From Streptomyces olivochromogenes (GTDB lineage: Bacteria; Actinomycetota; Actinomycetes; Streptomycetales; Streptomycetaceae), in assembly GCF_001514115.1 (NCBI RefSeq), contig NZ_KQ948459.1, forward strand, positions 248,001 through 312,000: DNA of 64,000 nt, in the 5' to 3' direction. Within the stretch, counting starts at the first letter, position 1; every line of letters begins with the position of its first letter. A program made the position numbers and the translations under genes. Under the pieces are notes generated by a model. It was not told the DNA's origin, searched no databases, and was given only the letters and a program-made list of their open reading frames with translations. This document shows positions 45,463 to 54,022 of this stretch, one piece after another.

Positions 45463-45506
45463 AGGAAGAGGGGGTCGGGCCATGTGGCTCGTCCCCCCTC
45501 TTTCCT
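45463..45506. terminator. Bidirectional terminator between conservon and osmoprotectant permease operon
   Basis: AGGAAGAGGGGG (45463-45474) pairs with CCCCCTCTTTCCT (about 45494-45506) with one bulged base, and an inner GCCA-TG-TGGC adds to the stem. It lies between convergent cvnD and the permease gene. Purine-rich on one side and pyrimidine-rich on the other, it gives a T-rich end for plus-strand transcripts. Confidence 0.8.
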
Positions 45507-45527
45507 CTGCCTCGGATCTCCTTCTCC

Positions 45528-46202
45528 TCAGACCGTGCGGCGTCTGCGCACCCCCGGGGACACCGCCACCCGGGCAATGGCCCAGAACAGCACCAGCACG
45601 AGCAGCGCCAGGATCGCGGTGAGGGCCGCGCCGCCCACCACCTTCTCGTAGTTGCGCTGGTAGAGACCGTCCAGGATGTAACGGCCGACCCCGCCGAGGC
45701 TCACATAGGCCGCGATGGTCGCCGTGGACACGATCTGGATCGCCGCCGAACGCAGACCGCTGAGGATGAGCGGCAGTGCCGCCGGCACCTCGACCTGGAA
45801 CAGGACCTTCGCCTCCGGCATGCCCATTCCGCGGGCGGCGTCGACGGGGGAGGGATCCAGGGTGCGGATCGCCTCGTAGGTGGTGATGAGGATCGGCGGG
45901 ACCGCCAGCACCACGAGCGGGATCATCACGGGCACGATGCCGAGGCCGAGCCAGACGAACATCAGCACCAGCAGCCCGAAGGTGGGCAGCGCCCGGGCAC
46001 CCGCCGACACGAAGGCCAGCGCGTTGCCGCCGCGTCCGGTGTGTCCGGTGACCAGGCCGATGGGCAGGCCGACGGCCGCGGCGATCGCGAGCGCCCCGGC
46101 GGTGTACTGGAGGTGTTCCCACACGCGCTGCGGGATCCCGTCGTACCCGTGCCAGTGGGAGCCGTCGGAGAAGAAGGACTGAATGAAGTTGAGTACGTTC
46201 AC
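45528..46202 (-). CDS. Osmoprotectant ABC transporter permease
   Basis: This 224-residue permease of the OpuCB/ProW class has five to six hydrophobic helices and a coupling loop in DAARGMGMPEAKVLFQVEVPAA. The GTG start overlaps the stop of the other permease (GTGA), so the two are coupled. It is the last gene of the ATPase-permease-permease operon. Its likely substrate is glycine betaine or a related solute. Confidence 0.93.
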   Translation of the reverse strand: MNVLNFIQSFFSDGSHWHGYDGIPQRVWEHLQYTAGALAIAAAVGLPIGLVTGHTGRGGNALAFVSAGARALPTFGLLVLMFVWLGLGIVPVMIPLVVLAVPPILITTYEAIRTLDPSPVDAARGMGMPEAKVLFQVEVPAALPLILSGLRSAAIQIVSTATIAAYVSLGGVGRYILDGLYQRNYEKVVGGAALTAILALLVLVLFWAIARVAVSPGVRRRRTV

Positions 46203-46906
46203 GAGACGCTCTCCGGAGTGCGGGCGGCGCCCGCGATCGTGGACGTACGGCGTGCGGCCTTGCGGCCGGAGGCCGGCTGCCAGGGGGTGAGCACGCGGCG
46301 CAGCAGGACGAGCACGGCGTCGACCAGTACCGCGAGAACGGCGGTGGTGACCACCGAGTTCACGGCGAGCAGAGGGCGGTGGTACAGCATCGCGGTGGTG
46401 AGCAGGTTGCCGAGCGCCCCCTGGTTGCCGATCAGCGAGCCGACGCTGACCAGACTGATGCTGGAGGCGGTCGCCACGCGCAGTCCGGCCATGATCGCGG
46501 GTACGGCGATGGGCAGTTGGACCTGGAGGTAGCGCCGCAGCGAACCGATGCCCATGGCCGCGGCGGCGGCGTTCGTCTCCTCGGGGACCGAGCGGACACC
46601 GTCGACGACCGCCGGGACGAGAACCACGAGACTGTAGAGGGTCAGCGGGATCATCACGGTGGTCTTGCTCAGGCCGGTGTAGTCGATGAGCACCACGAAG
46701 AAGGCGATCGACGGGATCGCGTACAGCACCGTGGTGATCCAGAGGACCGGCGGATAGATCCAGTTGACGCGGACGCACAACAGGCCGATCGGCAGCGCCA
46801 GCAGGAGGCCGACGAGAACCGGGACCAGCGCCTCCTGCATGTGGGTGGAGATCAGGCCGAGATAGCTGCTCTGGAGGTCGCTCGGGATGTCGAAGAAGCC
46901 GTTCAT
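46199..46906 (-). CDS. Osmoprotectant ABC transporter permease
   Basis: This 235-residue permease has five to six helices and the coupling loop AAAAMGIGSLRRYLQVQLPIA. The C-terminus is Arg/Ala-rich. The ATG at 46906 overlaps the ATPase stop (ATGA). It forms a heteromeric channel with the next permease. The binding protein is at 39783-40739. Confidence 0.93.
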   Translation of the reverse strand: MNGFFDIPSDLQSSYLGLISTHMQEALVPVLVGLLLALPIGLLCVRVNWIYPPVLWITTVLYAIPSIAFFVVLIDYTGLSKTTVMIPLTLYSLVVLVPAVVDGVRSVPEETNAAAAAMGIGSLRRYLQVQLPIAVPAIMAGLRVATASSISLVSVGSLIGNQGALGNLLTTAMLYHRPLLAVNSVVTTAVLAVLVDAVLVLLRRVLTPWQPASGRKAARRTSTIAGAARTPESVS

Positions 46907-48039
46907 CGCGCGGCCTTCACCGTGGAGACGCCCTCGGAGTCCGCGGCGCGGCGCTGCCTGGCCGCGCGGATCGCCGCGGCGACCGTCTCCTGCCCGGCGA
47001 GCCCCAGCACGCGTCCCGCCCCGTCCACGGCGACCGCCTGACCGGTGGGCGAGAGCACCGCCCGGTCCAGCGCGACCCGCAGGGAGTCCTTGCCGACCTC
47101 GAAGGCCTGCCCGTGCGGCTCCAGTGCCTGGACGTCACCGGCCCACACCGTCAGGTCGGCCCAGCCCAGCGGCTTTGCGTCCGCGTCGGTGACCAGGACC
47201 GGCCCCGCGCCCGCCGACTCCCCGGCGAGCTGCTGCCAGTCGCTGCCGACCGGGAAGACCCGGGAGCGGTCGAGTGCGAGGTCGCGGGTGGACAGGAACG
47301 ACAGTCCGCGGATGCCCCGGTCGCCGCCGAGGAACTCCTCCACGAACGCGTCGGCCGGTGCCGACAGCAGCTCGTCGGGGGCGGCGAACTGGGCGAGCTT
47401 GCCACCGGTGCGCAGTACGGCGACGCGGTCACCGATGGTGATGGCCTCGTCCATGTCGTGGGTGACGAACACGATGGCCTTGCCCAGCTCGCCCTGGATG
47501 CGCAGCAACTCCTCCTGCAGACCACGCCGGACGACCGGGTCGACGGCGGAGAACGGCTCGTCCATCAACAGGATCGGCGGGTCGGCGGCGAGCGCGCGGG
47601 CGACACCGACGCGCTGCTGCTGGCCGCCGGAGAGCTGGTAGGGGTAGCGGCGGGCCATGGCCGGGTCCAGGCCCACCCGTTCCATCAGTTCCGCCGCGCG
47701 GGCGCGGGCGCGCTGCTTGGACCAGCCGAGCAGCCGCGGCACCGTGGCGATGTTGTCGAGGATGGTGCGGTGCTGGAAGAGCCCCGCGTTCTGGATGACG
47801 TAACCCATGGACTGCCGCAGGGCGTTGACCGGCTTGCGGAGGATGTCCTCGCCGTTGACGCGGATCGTGCCGCTGCTGGGCTCGATCATGCGGTTGATCA
47901 TCCGCAGTGTGGTGGTCTTGCCGCACCCCGAAGGCCCGACGAGCACGGTGATCGAGTGGTTCGGTATCTGGAGGGACAGGCGATCGACGGCCACCGTGCC
48001 GTCGGCATATCGCTTGCTGACATCTTCGATGGCTATCAA
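46903..48039 (-). CDS. Osmoprotectant ABC transporter ATP-binding protein with C-terminal CBS-like region
   Basis: This 378-residue ATPase of the OpuCA/ProV class has Walker A GPSGCGKTT (35-43), signature LSGGQQQR, Walker B ILLMDEP, and FVTHDMDEA. After about residue 240 it continues into a degenerate CBS pair (VLVTDADAKPLGWADL, AVAVDGAGRVLG), which in this family senses ionic strength. The TTG start at 48039 is chosen because family members begin right at MI.I..VSKRY.DGT; GAAGGG lies upstream. It is the first gene of the operon. Confidence 0.92.
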   Translation of the reverse strand: MIAIEDVSKRYADGTVAVDRLSLQIPNHSITVLVGPSGCGKTTTLRMINRMIEPSSGTIRVNGEDILRKPVNALRQSMGYVIQNAGLFQHRTILDNIATVPRLLGWSKQRARARAAELMERVGLDPAMARRYPYQLSGGQQQRVGVARALAADPPILLMDEPFSAVDPVVRRGLQEELLRIQGELGKAIVFVTHDMDEAITIGDRVAVLRTGGKLAQFAAPDELLSAPADAFVEEFLGGDRGIRGLSFLSTRDLALDRSRVFPVGSDWQQLAGESAGAGPVLVTDADAKPLGWADLTVWAGDVQALEPHGQAFEVGKDSLRVALDRAVLSPTGQAVAVDGAGRVLGLAGQETVAAAIRAARQRRAADSEGVSTVKAAR

Positions 48040-48063
48040 GCGTCGAAACCCTTCGGGAACGGC

Positions 48064-48088
48064 TGTGATCGGACGTGACCGGATCACA
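48064..48088. promoter_or_regulatory. Inverted repeat upstream of the osmoprotectant operon
   Basis: TGTGATC (48064-48070) and GATCACA (48082-48088) form a perfect 7-bp inverted repeat with an 11-bp spacer, 25 bp before the TTG start of the ATPase gene. Its place fits a repressor site in the divergent region shared with the GH92 gene. Confidence 0.45.
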
Positions 48089-48324
48089 TGCACGAGGGTG
48101 CGTAGTCTAGCCAGTTGGCGCATGTGTTCGGGCACGGCAGGGTGGCCGGTTGTGGAGGCTGCGCAGGTGGAGCCCGCCGCGTCGCACGAGCCGGTCGGGT
48201 GAGAGCGGGCGCTCCGCCGTGCGGGTGATCTCCGGGCGTGGCGGCGCGGAGGGGATGACATCCCTGGGGAGACTGTCGCCCTCATACTCTGCCGCCCCTC
48301 ATGCCACAGCCCGGAGAGACCCAC

Positions 48325-50415
48325 TTGCGATTCCCCTTCCGCCGGGCCGCGCTGGCCGGCGCCGCCGTGCTCGTCGTGTCGTCCGCCCCGGCCGCACCCG
48401 CCGCCCAGGACGACACGGTGGCCGACCCGGCCCAGTACGTGAACCCCTTCGTCGGTACCGCGCCCGGAGGGGCCGATTTCGGCCATGGTGGCGGTGCCGG
48501 AAACACCTTCCCCGGCGCGACCGCACCCCTCGGCGGGGTGCAGTGGAGCCCGGACACGGTGACCTACCAGCACGGCGGGTACGCGTACGGGGACAACCGG
48601 ATCAGAGGGTTCAGCCTCACCCACCTCTCCGGGGCCGGCTGCAGGGACTACGGCAACGTGCCCTTCATGCCGATGCTCGCCGGCGACACCACCGGGCAGG
48701 CGACCTTCTCGCACGCCAACGAGCAGGCGACACCCGGAAACTACCGGGTCACCTTCGACAACGGCATCGGCAGCGACCTCACCGCCACCCAGCGCTCCGG
48801 CATCGCCCGCTTCACCTACCCGGCCACCGACGACCGCCCCGCCGCGCTGAGTGTCGACGCGGGCAAGGCGTTCAACGCGGCGACGGGAACGGTCGACATC
48901 GGCACCGACACCCTGTCCGGGTTCACCGACAGCGGCGGCTTCTGCAAGTCCGCCAACCGCTACCGGCTCTACTTCCACGCCGTGTTCGACCACCCCTTCG
49001 CCCAAGTCGTCCGCCCCGACGGCAGACCGGGCGCCGCGCAGGTCTCCTTCGGCCCCGGCGTACGCACGGTGACCGTCCGCGTCGGCGTCTCCTTCGTCAG
49101 CGTCGACGGCGCCCGCGGCAACATCGCCGCCGAACAGCACTCGAACCCGTACGACCAGATCCGGCGGGCCGCCCGTGACCGGTGGAACGACTGGCTCGGC
49201 CGCATCAGCGTCGGCGGCGGCACCGACACCCAGCGCCGGGTCTTCTACACCGCCCTGTACCACTCGCTCCTGCACCCCAGTGCCCTCAGCGACGCCGACG
49301 GCCGCTACCCCGGCATGGACGGCCGCATCCACACCACCCCCGCCGGACACGTCCAGTACGCGAACTTCTCCGGCTGGGACGTCTACCGCTCCCAGGTCCA
49401 GCTGCTCGCCCTGCTGGCCCCGCACGAAGCCTCCGACATCGCGCAGTCCGTCCTCAACCAGGGCCTCCAGGCGGGCTACTTCGACCGCTGGACCCTCGCC
49501 AACGGCGGCACCGGTGTCATGGTCGGCGACCCGCTGCCCGTCATCGCCTCCGCCGTGTACGCCTTCGGCGCCACCGACTTCGACGCCCGCGGCCTGCTGC
49601 GCGCCGCCATGGCGGGCCGCGACGACGAGCGCCAGCGGCCCGGACACGCGCAGTACGACGCCCTCGGCTACATCCCCGCCGGCACCAAGGGAGTGTGGGG
49701 CTCGGCGGCCACCACCCTCGAATACGCCGTGTCCGACTACGCGTTGGCCCAGCTCGCCCACCGTCTGGGCGACACCGCCGCCCACGACACCCTGCTGAAG
49801 GCCTCCGGGAACTGGCGCAACCTCTTCAACCCCGCCACCGGCTACCTCCAGCCGCGCGCGGCCGACGGCACCTGGCCGGCCTTCACCCCCGCGCAGACGA
49901 ACGAGTACGTCGAGGGCAACGCCGCCCAGTACACCTGGATGGTCCCGCACGACCTGCCCGGCCTCTTCACCCTGATGGGCGGGAACGCCGCCGTCACCGC
50001 CCGCCTCGACACCTTCTTCACCCAGCTCAACGCGGGCGGCACCCAGCCCTACGCCTACCTCGGCAACGAGCCGTCGTTCGACACCCCCTGGGCGTACGAC
50101 TTCGTCGGCCGCCCCGACCGCGCCCGCGACATTGTCCGCCGCGCCCTGGCCACCCTTTTCAGTGACCGTCCCGACGGCCTCGTCGGCAACGACGACCTCG
50201 GCGCCATGTCCTCCTGGGCCGTGTGGGCGAGCCTCGGCATGTACCCGCAAGCCGCCGGAACCGGGCAACTCGCCCTGGCCGAACCGGCCTTCCCCCGTGT
50301 CGTCGTGCACCGCCCGGGAGGCCCGAGGGTGGTGCTCGTCGCGCCCGACGCCTCCGCCACCAGCCGCGACATCCGCACGCTCACGGTCAACGCGCCGCAG
50401 CGGAAGGGCTCATGA
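48325..50415 (+). CDS. Secreted GH92 family glycosidase (alpha-mannosidase-like)
   Basis: GH92 enzymes are Ca2+-dependent inverting exo-alpha-mannosidases. The protein has a signal peptide (MRFPFRRAALAGAAVLVVSS) and the two-domain GH92 layout: DFGHGGGAGNTFPGATAPLG near the N-terminus, GWDVYRSQVQLLALL, the acidic VEGNAAQYTW (Glu530 region, general acid area) and GNDDLGAMSSWAVWASLG (Asp623/624, base area). TTG 48325 has GGAGAG 6 bp upstream and gives a clean signal peptide; ATG 48301, in frame, has no visible ribosome-binding site but is possible. At 696 residues it is at the short end of the family. It should act outside the cell on mannosyl glycans. Confidence 0.9.
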   Translation: MRFPFRRAALAGAAVLVVSSAPAAPAAQDDTVADPAQYVNPFVGTAPGGADFGHGGGAGNTFPGATAPLGGVQWSPDTVTYQHGGYAYGDNRIRGFSLTHLSGAGCRDYGNVPFMPMLAGDTTGQATFSHANEQATPGNYRVTFDNGIGSDLTATQRSGIARFTYPATDDRPAALSVDAGKAFNAATGTVDIGTDTLSGFTDSGGFCKSANRYRLYFHAVFDHPFAQVVRPDGRPGAAQVSFGPGVRTVTVRVGVSFVSVDGARGNIAAEQHSNPYDQIRRAARDRWNDWLGRISVGGGTDTQRRVFYTALYHSLLHPSALSDADGRYPGMDGRIHTTPAGHVQYANFSGWDVYRSQVQLLALLAPHEASDIAQSVLNQGLQAGYFDRWTLANGGTGVMVGDPLPVIASAVYAFGATDFDARGLLRAAMAGRDDERQRPGHAQYDALGYIPAGTKGVWGSAATTLEYAVSDYALAQLAHRLGDTAAHDTLLKASGNWRNLFNPATGYLQPRAADGTWPAFTPAQTNEYVEGNAAQYTWMVPHDLPGLFTLMGGNAAVTARLDTFFTQLNAGGTQPYAYLGNEPSFDTPWAYDFVGRPDRARDIVRRALATLFSDRPDGLVGNDDLGAMSSWAVWASLGMYPQAAGTGQLALAEPAFPRVVVHRPGGPRVVLVAPDASATSRDIRTLTVNAPQRKGS

Positions 50416-50449
50416 GTCCGGCGTCGAGGTAGCGGGCCGGTCGGGGCGG

Positions 50450-51229
50450 TCAGACGACGACGACCCCGACCCCCGCCTCCGTGAACCGCCGCACGGTCTC
50501 CTCGTCCACCGCCGCGTCGGTGACCAGTGTGTCCACCGACTCGGCCGCGCAGATCCGGGCGAAGGCGCGCCGGCCCAGCTTGCTGGAGTCGGCGGCGACG
50601 ATCACACGCCCGGCGCGCTCGCACAGCAGCCGGTTGATCGCCGCCTCGGCCTCGTCGTGGGCGGCGGCCCCGTGTGTCACGTCGAAGGCGACCACGCCCA
50701 GCACGGCGACGTCCATGGTGATCTGGCTGAGTACACCGTCCGCGAGCGGCCCGACCAGCTCGTACGACTGCGGGCGGGCCACCCCGCCGGTCAGCACGAT
50801 CTTGAACTGGGGCCGCACGGCCAGTTCGCTCGCGATGTTGAGCGCGTTCGTCACCACGGTCAGCGCGGGCGACCCCGAGGCGAGATCGGGGCGCAGGGCC
50901 AGTGCGCGGGCCACCTCGGTGGTGGTCGTGCCGCCGGTCAGGCCCACCGCCTCGCCGGGCGCGACGAGATCGGCCACCGCCTTCGCGATGCGCTGTTTCT
51001 CCGAGGCGTGCCGGGCGGTCTTGTAGCGCAACGGCAGTTCGTACGACACGCCGTGGACGACCGCGCCGCCCCGGGTGCGTACGAGCATCTGCTGCTCGGC
51101 GAGCTGGTCGAAGTCGCGCCGGATCGTGGCGGGCGACACCTCCAGCTCGGCCGCGGCCTGCTCGACCTCCAGCCGGCCCCGCTCCACGAGCAGTTCCAGC
51201 AGGGCCTTCCAGCGGGCGTCGCGCGACAT
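50450..51229 (-). CDS. DeoR family sugar-operon repressor
   Basis: This 259-residue protein has an N-terminal DeoR helix-turn-helix (LEVEQAAAELEVSPATIRRD at about 20-39, then LVRTRGGAV) and a C-terminal sugar-phosphate sensor domain (GLTGGTTTTEVARAL, TVVTNALNIASEL, IVAADSSKLG). It is divergent from the SIS isomerase and aldolase genes, which it probably represses until a sugar phosphate binds. Phased direct repeats in the shared 155-bp gap are candidate operators. Confidence 0.93.
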   Translation of the reverse strand: MSRDARWKALLELLVERGRLEVEQAAAELEVSPATIRRDFDQLAEQQMLVRTRGGAVVHGVSYELPLRYKTARHASEKQRIAKAVADLVAPGEAVGLTGGTTTTEVARALALRPDLASGSPALTVVTNALNIASELAVRPQFKIVLTGGVARPQSYELVGPLADGVLSQITMDVAVLGVVAFDVTHGAAAHDEAEAAINRLLCERAGRVIVAADSSKLGRRAFARICAAESVDTLVTDAAVDEETVRRFTEAGVGVVVV

Positions 51230-51310
51230 CCGCACTCTCCGTTCCTCGATCCTTCGCGACCCTAGCGCACCCCCGGCGCACCACATTCCCTGGCATTTCT
51301 GCCGTCGACA

Positions 51311-51356
51311 TGCTTGATTGTGCTCGAAAGTGGCCCTTAACTTGCACTATCTTGCA
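51311..51356. promoter_or_regulatory. Helically phased direct repeats in the DeoR/SIS divergent region
   Basis: TGCTTGA (51311) and TGCTCGA (51321) repeat with a 10-bp period, and CTTGCA (51341) and CTTGCA (51351) repeat with the same period. DeoR-type repressors commonly bind direct repeats spaced about one helical turn apart. The array lies just before the SIS gene start. Confidence 0.5.
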
Positions 51357-51384
51357 TGGATAGCGTCAGTGGGAGGGATACGGC

Positions 51385-52275
51385 ATGACCCATGTCGAGC
51401 ACGAGCTGAACAGCCAGCCCGAGTGCTGGATCCGCGCCGCCGAGCAGGCCAAGGCGCACGACGGCGCGCTGCCGGAAGTGGGGGAGCGGGTCGCGATCGT
51501 GGGCTGCGGGACCTCCTTCTTCATGGCGCAGGCCGCCGCCGCGCTGCGCGAGGGGTCCGGGCAGGGCGAGACGGACGCCTTCGCCGCGTCGGAGTTCCCG
51601 GAGAGCCGCTCCTACGACCGTGTGGTCGCCCTCACCCGCTCCGGCACCACCACCGAGGTGCTCGAACTCCTCGGGCGGCTGCGCGGACGTACCCGGACGA
51701 CCGCGATCACCGCCGACCCCGCGACCCCCGTGATGGAGCGCGCGGACGACCTCGTCGTACTCGACTTCGCGGACGAACGCTCCGTGGTGCAGACCCGGTT
51801 CGCGACCACCGCGCTCACCCTGTTCCGCGCCCACCTCGGACTGCACACCGACGACATCGTCGCCGACGCGCGCACCGCGCTCGCGACCCCGCTGCCCGAA
51901 GGGCTCGTCGACTGCGCGCAGTTCACCTTCCTCGGCCGCGGCTGGACCGTCGGGCTCGCCAACGAGGCCGGGCTCAAGATGCGTGAAGCCTCGCTGGCCT
52001 GGACCGAGGCGTACCCGGCGATGGAGTACCGGCACGGGCCCATCAGCGTCACCACCGCCGGCACGGCCACCTGGATGCTCGGCGAGGCCCCCGAAGGACT
52101 GGCCGAGCAGGTGCGGGCCACGGGGGGACGGTGGGTGGCGGGTGAACTCGACCCGCTCGCCGAACTCGTCCGCGCCCAGCGGCTCGCGGTCGCCGTCGCC
52201 GCGGCCCGCGGACTCGACCCCGACCGGCCGCGCCACCTCACCCGCTCGGTCGTCCTCGCCCCGTCGGCCCGCTGA
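51385..52275 (+). CDS. SIS domain sugar isomerase/deaminase (AgaS-like)
   Basis: This 296-residue protein has two SIS (phosphosugar-binding) domains: VAIVGCGTSFFMAQAAAALRE (about 36-56), ALTRSGTTTEVLELL (about 83-97), and in the second half FLGRGWTVGLANEAGLKMRE and EYRHGPISV. It resembles AgaS/GlmS-type aldose-ketose isomerases that act on amino-sugar phosphates. GGAGG precedes the ATG. It forms an operon with the aldolase 32 bp downstream. Confidence 0.9.
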   Translation: MTHVEHELNSQPECWIRAAEQAKAHDGALPEVGERVAIVGCGTSFFMAQAAAALREGSGQGETDAFAASEFPESRSYDRVVALTRSGTTTEVLELLGRLRGRTRTTAITADPATPVMERADDLVVLDFADERSVVQTRFATTALTLFRAHLGLHTDDIVADARTALATPLPEGLVDCAQFTFLGRGWTVGLANEAGLKMREASLAWTEAYPAMEYRHGPISVTTAGTATWMLGEAPEGLAEQVRATGGRWVAGELDPLAELVRAQRLAVAVAAARGLDPDRPRHLTRSVVLAPSAR

Positions 52276-52307
52276 GCCGGCGGGCCGCGCACCCAGAAGG
52301 AGGAGTT

Positions 52308-53159
52308 GTGCCACTCGCAGCCACCGGTGACCTGGTCACCGCAGCGGCCGGGGCGCGGACCGCCGTCGCCGCGTTCAACATCATCACCCTGGAGCATGTC
52401 GAGGCCGTCATCGCGGGCGCCGAGTCCGTGGCCGCCCCCGTCGTCCTCCAGGTCAGCGAGAACGCCGTGAAGTTCCGCTACGGACGGCTGCTGCCGCTGG
52501 CCCGCGCCGCCGCCGCGGCCGCCGAGCGCGCCTCGGTGCCCGTCGCGCTGCATCTCGACCACGTCCAGAGCGACGACCTGCTCCGCCAGGCGTCCGCCGC
52601 CGGATTCAGCTCGGTGATGTACGACGCGGCCCGGCTGCCGTACGAGGACAACCTCGCCGCCACCCGGGCCGCCGCCGACTGGGCACACGCACAAGGCCTG
52701 TGGATCGAGGCCGAGTTGGGAGCGGTGGGAGGCAAGAACGGCGAGCCGCCGCTCGACGCGCACGCGCCCGGCGCCCGCACCGACCCCGCCGAGGCCCGCG
52801 CCTTCGTGGCCGACTCCGGCGTGGACGCCCTGGCCGTCGCGATCGGCAGCTCGCACGCGATGACCACCCGTACCGCCACCCTCGACCACGAGCGCCTCAA
52901 GCGGCTGACCGCGGCGCTCGGCGTGCCGCTCGTCCTGCACGGCTCCTCCGGAGTGCCCGACGGCGAACTGTCCGCGGCCGTCGCGGGCGGCATCGCCAAG
53001 GTCAACGTGGGGACCGCCCTGAACATCGCGATGACCGGCGCCATCCGGGAGTTCCTCGCCGCCCACCCCGAAGCCGTCGACTCCCGTAAGTACCTCAGCG
53101 TGGGGCGGGAGGCGATGGCGGGCACGGTGGCGCGCCTGATCCGCGTACTGAGCGCCTGA
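52308..53159 (+). CDS. Class II ketose-bisphosphate aldolase (GatY/KbaY-like)
   Basis: This 283-residue Zn2+-dependent aldolase has the metal-binding HLDHVQSDD near residue 84, EAELGAVGGKNG near 137, the acidic/His pair in IGSSHAM, LHGSSGVPD and KVNVGTALN (phosphate binding). With the SIS protein it suggests breakdown of tagatose-, fructose- or amino-sugar-derived bisphosphate to triose phosphates. The GTG start follows AAGGAGGAG. The exact sugar is unknown. Confidence 0.92.
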   Translation: MPLAATGDLVTAAAGARTAVAAFNIITLEHVEAVIAGAESVAAPVVLQVSENAVKFRYGRLLPLARAAAAAAERASVPVALHLDHVQSDDLLRQASAAGFSSVMYDAARLPYEDNLAATRAAADWAHAQGLWIEAELGAVGGKNGEPPLDAHAPGARTDPAEARAFVADSGVDALAVAIGSSHAMTTRTATLDHERLKRLTAALGVPLVLHGSSGVPDGELSAAVAGGIAKVNVGTALNIAMTGAIREFLAAHPEAVDSRKYLSVGREAMAGTVARLIRVLSA

Positions 53160-53248
53160 CCTCAGGGGGCACAGACGTCGACCGGCTTCTCGGCCGGGGC
53201 CGCCGGCGGCGCGTGGGCGCGGCTCACCACCGCTGGTAGCTTTTCACC

Positions 53249-54022
53249 ATGCGGGAGACGGAAGTCCACCTCGGCGAGCCGCCCGTCGTCGTCAACATCG
53301 GCGTCGGCGTGCACGGCGTGGCGAGCCGCACGGACGTCTTCCGGCTGCCGGAGCTGTGGCAGCTGCACCTCTACCAGTACGACGCCGAGCTGACCGTCGA
53401 CGGCACCGCGCACCCCATCCGCCCCGGCCGCGTCAGCCTCGTACCGCCCGGCACCACGGTCCGCTACCGCTACCAGGGCCGCTCCGAACACCTCTACGCC
53501 CATCTGCGCATCGCCCCCGCCGGCCCGTCCCGCACGGTGCCCGTGATGCAGGACGCGGGGCCCGAATTCCCCATGCTTTCCAGCCTGTTGCTGAACGCGA
53601 TCGCGGCGGCCCCCGGGGCACCCGAGCACACCCGGGCCGAGATCTGGACCGCGCTGTGGCGCGTCGCCCGGCTCACCCCGCCCACCGCAACGAGCCGCGG
53701 CCCGCACCCGGCGGTCGGCACGGCCATCGCCCACATCGAGGCCCGGCTGGCGGCGCCGCTCACCATCCCGGAGATCGCCCGCGCGGCCGGGATCTCCCAC
53801 AACCACCTCACCCGGCTCTTCCGCGCCGAGACCGGCACCACGGTCGTGGCCTACATCCGCCGCCGCAGACTTCAGCGCGCCCACCATCTGCTGCGCGCCT
53901 CGACGCTCTCCATCCCGGCGGTCGCCGCCTCCGTAGGCATCCCCGACCTGCAGGCCTTCAACAAGGCGTGCCGCCGCGAACTCGGCGCCCCGCCCCGCGT
54001 ACTGCGCGGAACTACTTCTTGA
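53249..54022 (+). CDS. AraC family transcriptional regulator
   Basis: This 257-residue protein has an N-terminal cupin-like sensor (VDGTAHPIRPGRVSLVPPG near 50-68) and a C-terminal double helix-turn-helix (about 155-255: LTIPEIARAAGISHNHLTRL and LSIPAVAASVGIPDLQAFNK). It is probably a sugar-responsive activator for the preceding catabolic genes. Its last 11 bp overlap the end of the convergent methyltransferase gene. Confidence 0.92.
   Translation: MRETEVHLGEPPVVVNIGVGVHGVASRTDVFRLPELWQLHLYQYDAELTVDGTAHPIRPGRVSLVPPGTTVRYRYQGRSEHLYAHLRIAPAGPSRTVPVMQDAGPEFPMLSSLLLNAIAAAPGAPEHTRAEIWTALWRVARLTPPTATSRGPHPAVGTAIAHIEARLAAPLTIPEIARAAGISHNHLTRLFRAETGTTVVAYIRRRRLQRAHHLLRASTLSIPAVAASVGIPDLQAFNKACRRELGAPPRVLRGTTS

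Noticed and set aside
46903..50310. Long minus-strand frame joining the region opposite GH92 to the osmoprotectant ATPase
   Set aside because: Only the part from 48039 downward is the ATPase; the rest is the antisense of the GH92 gene.
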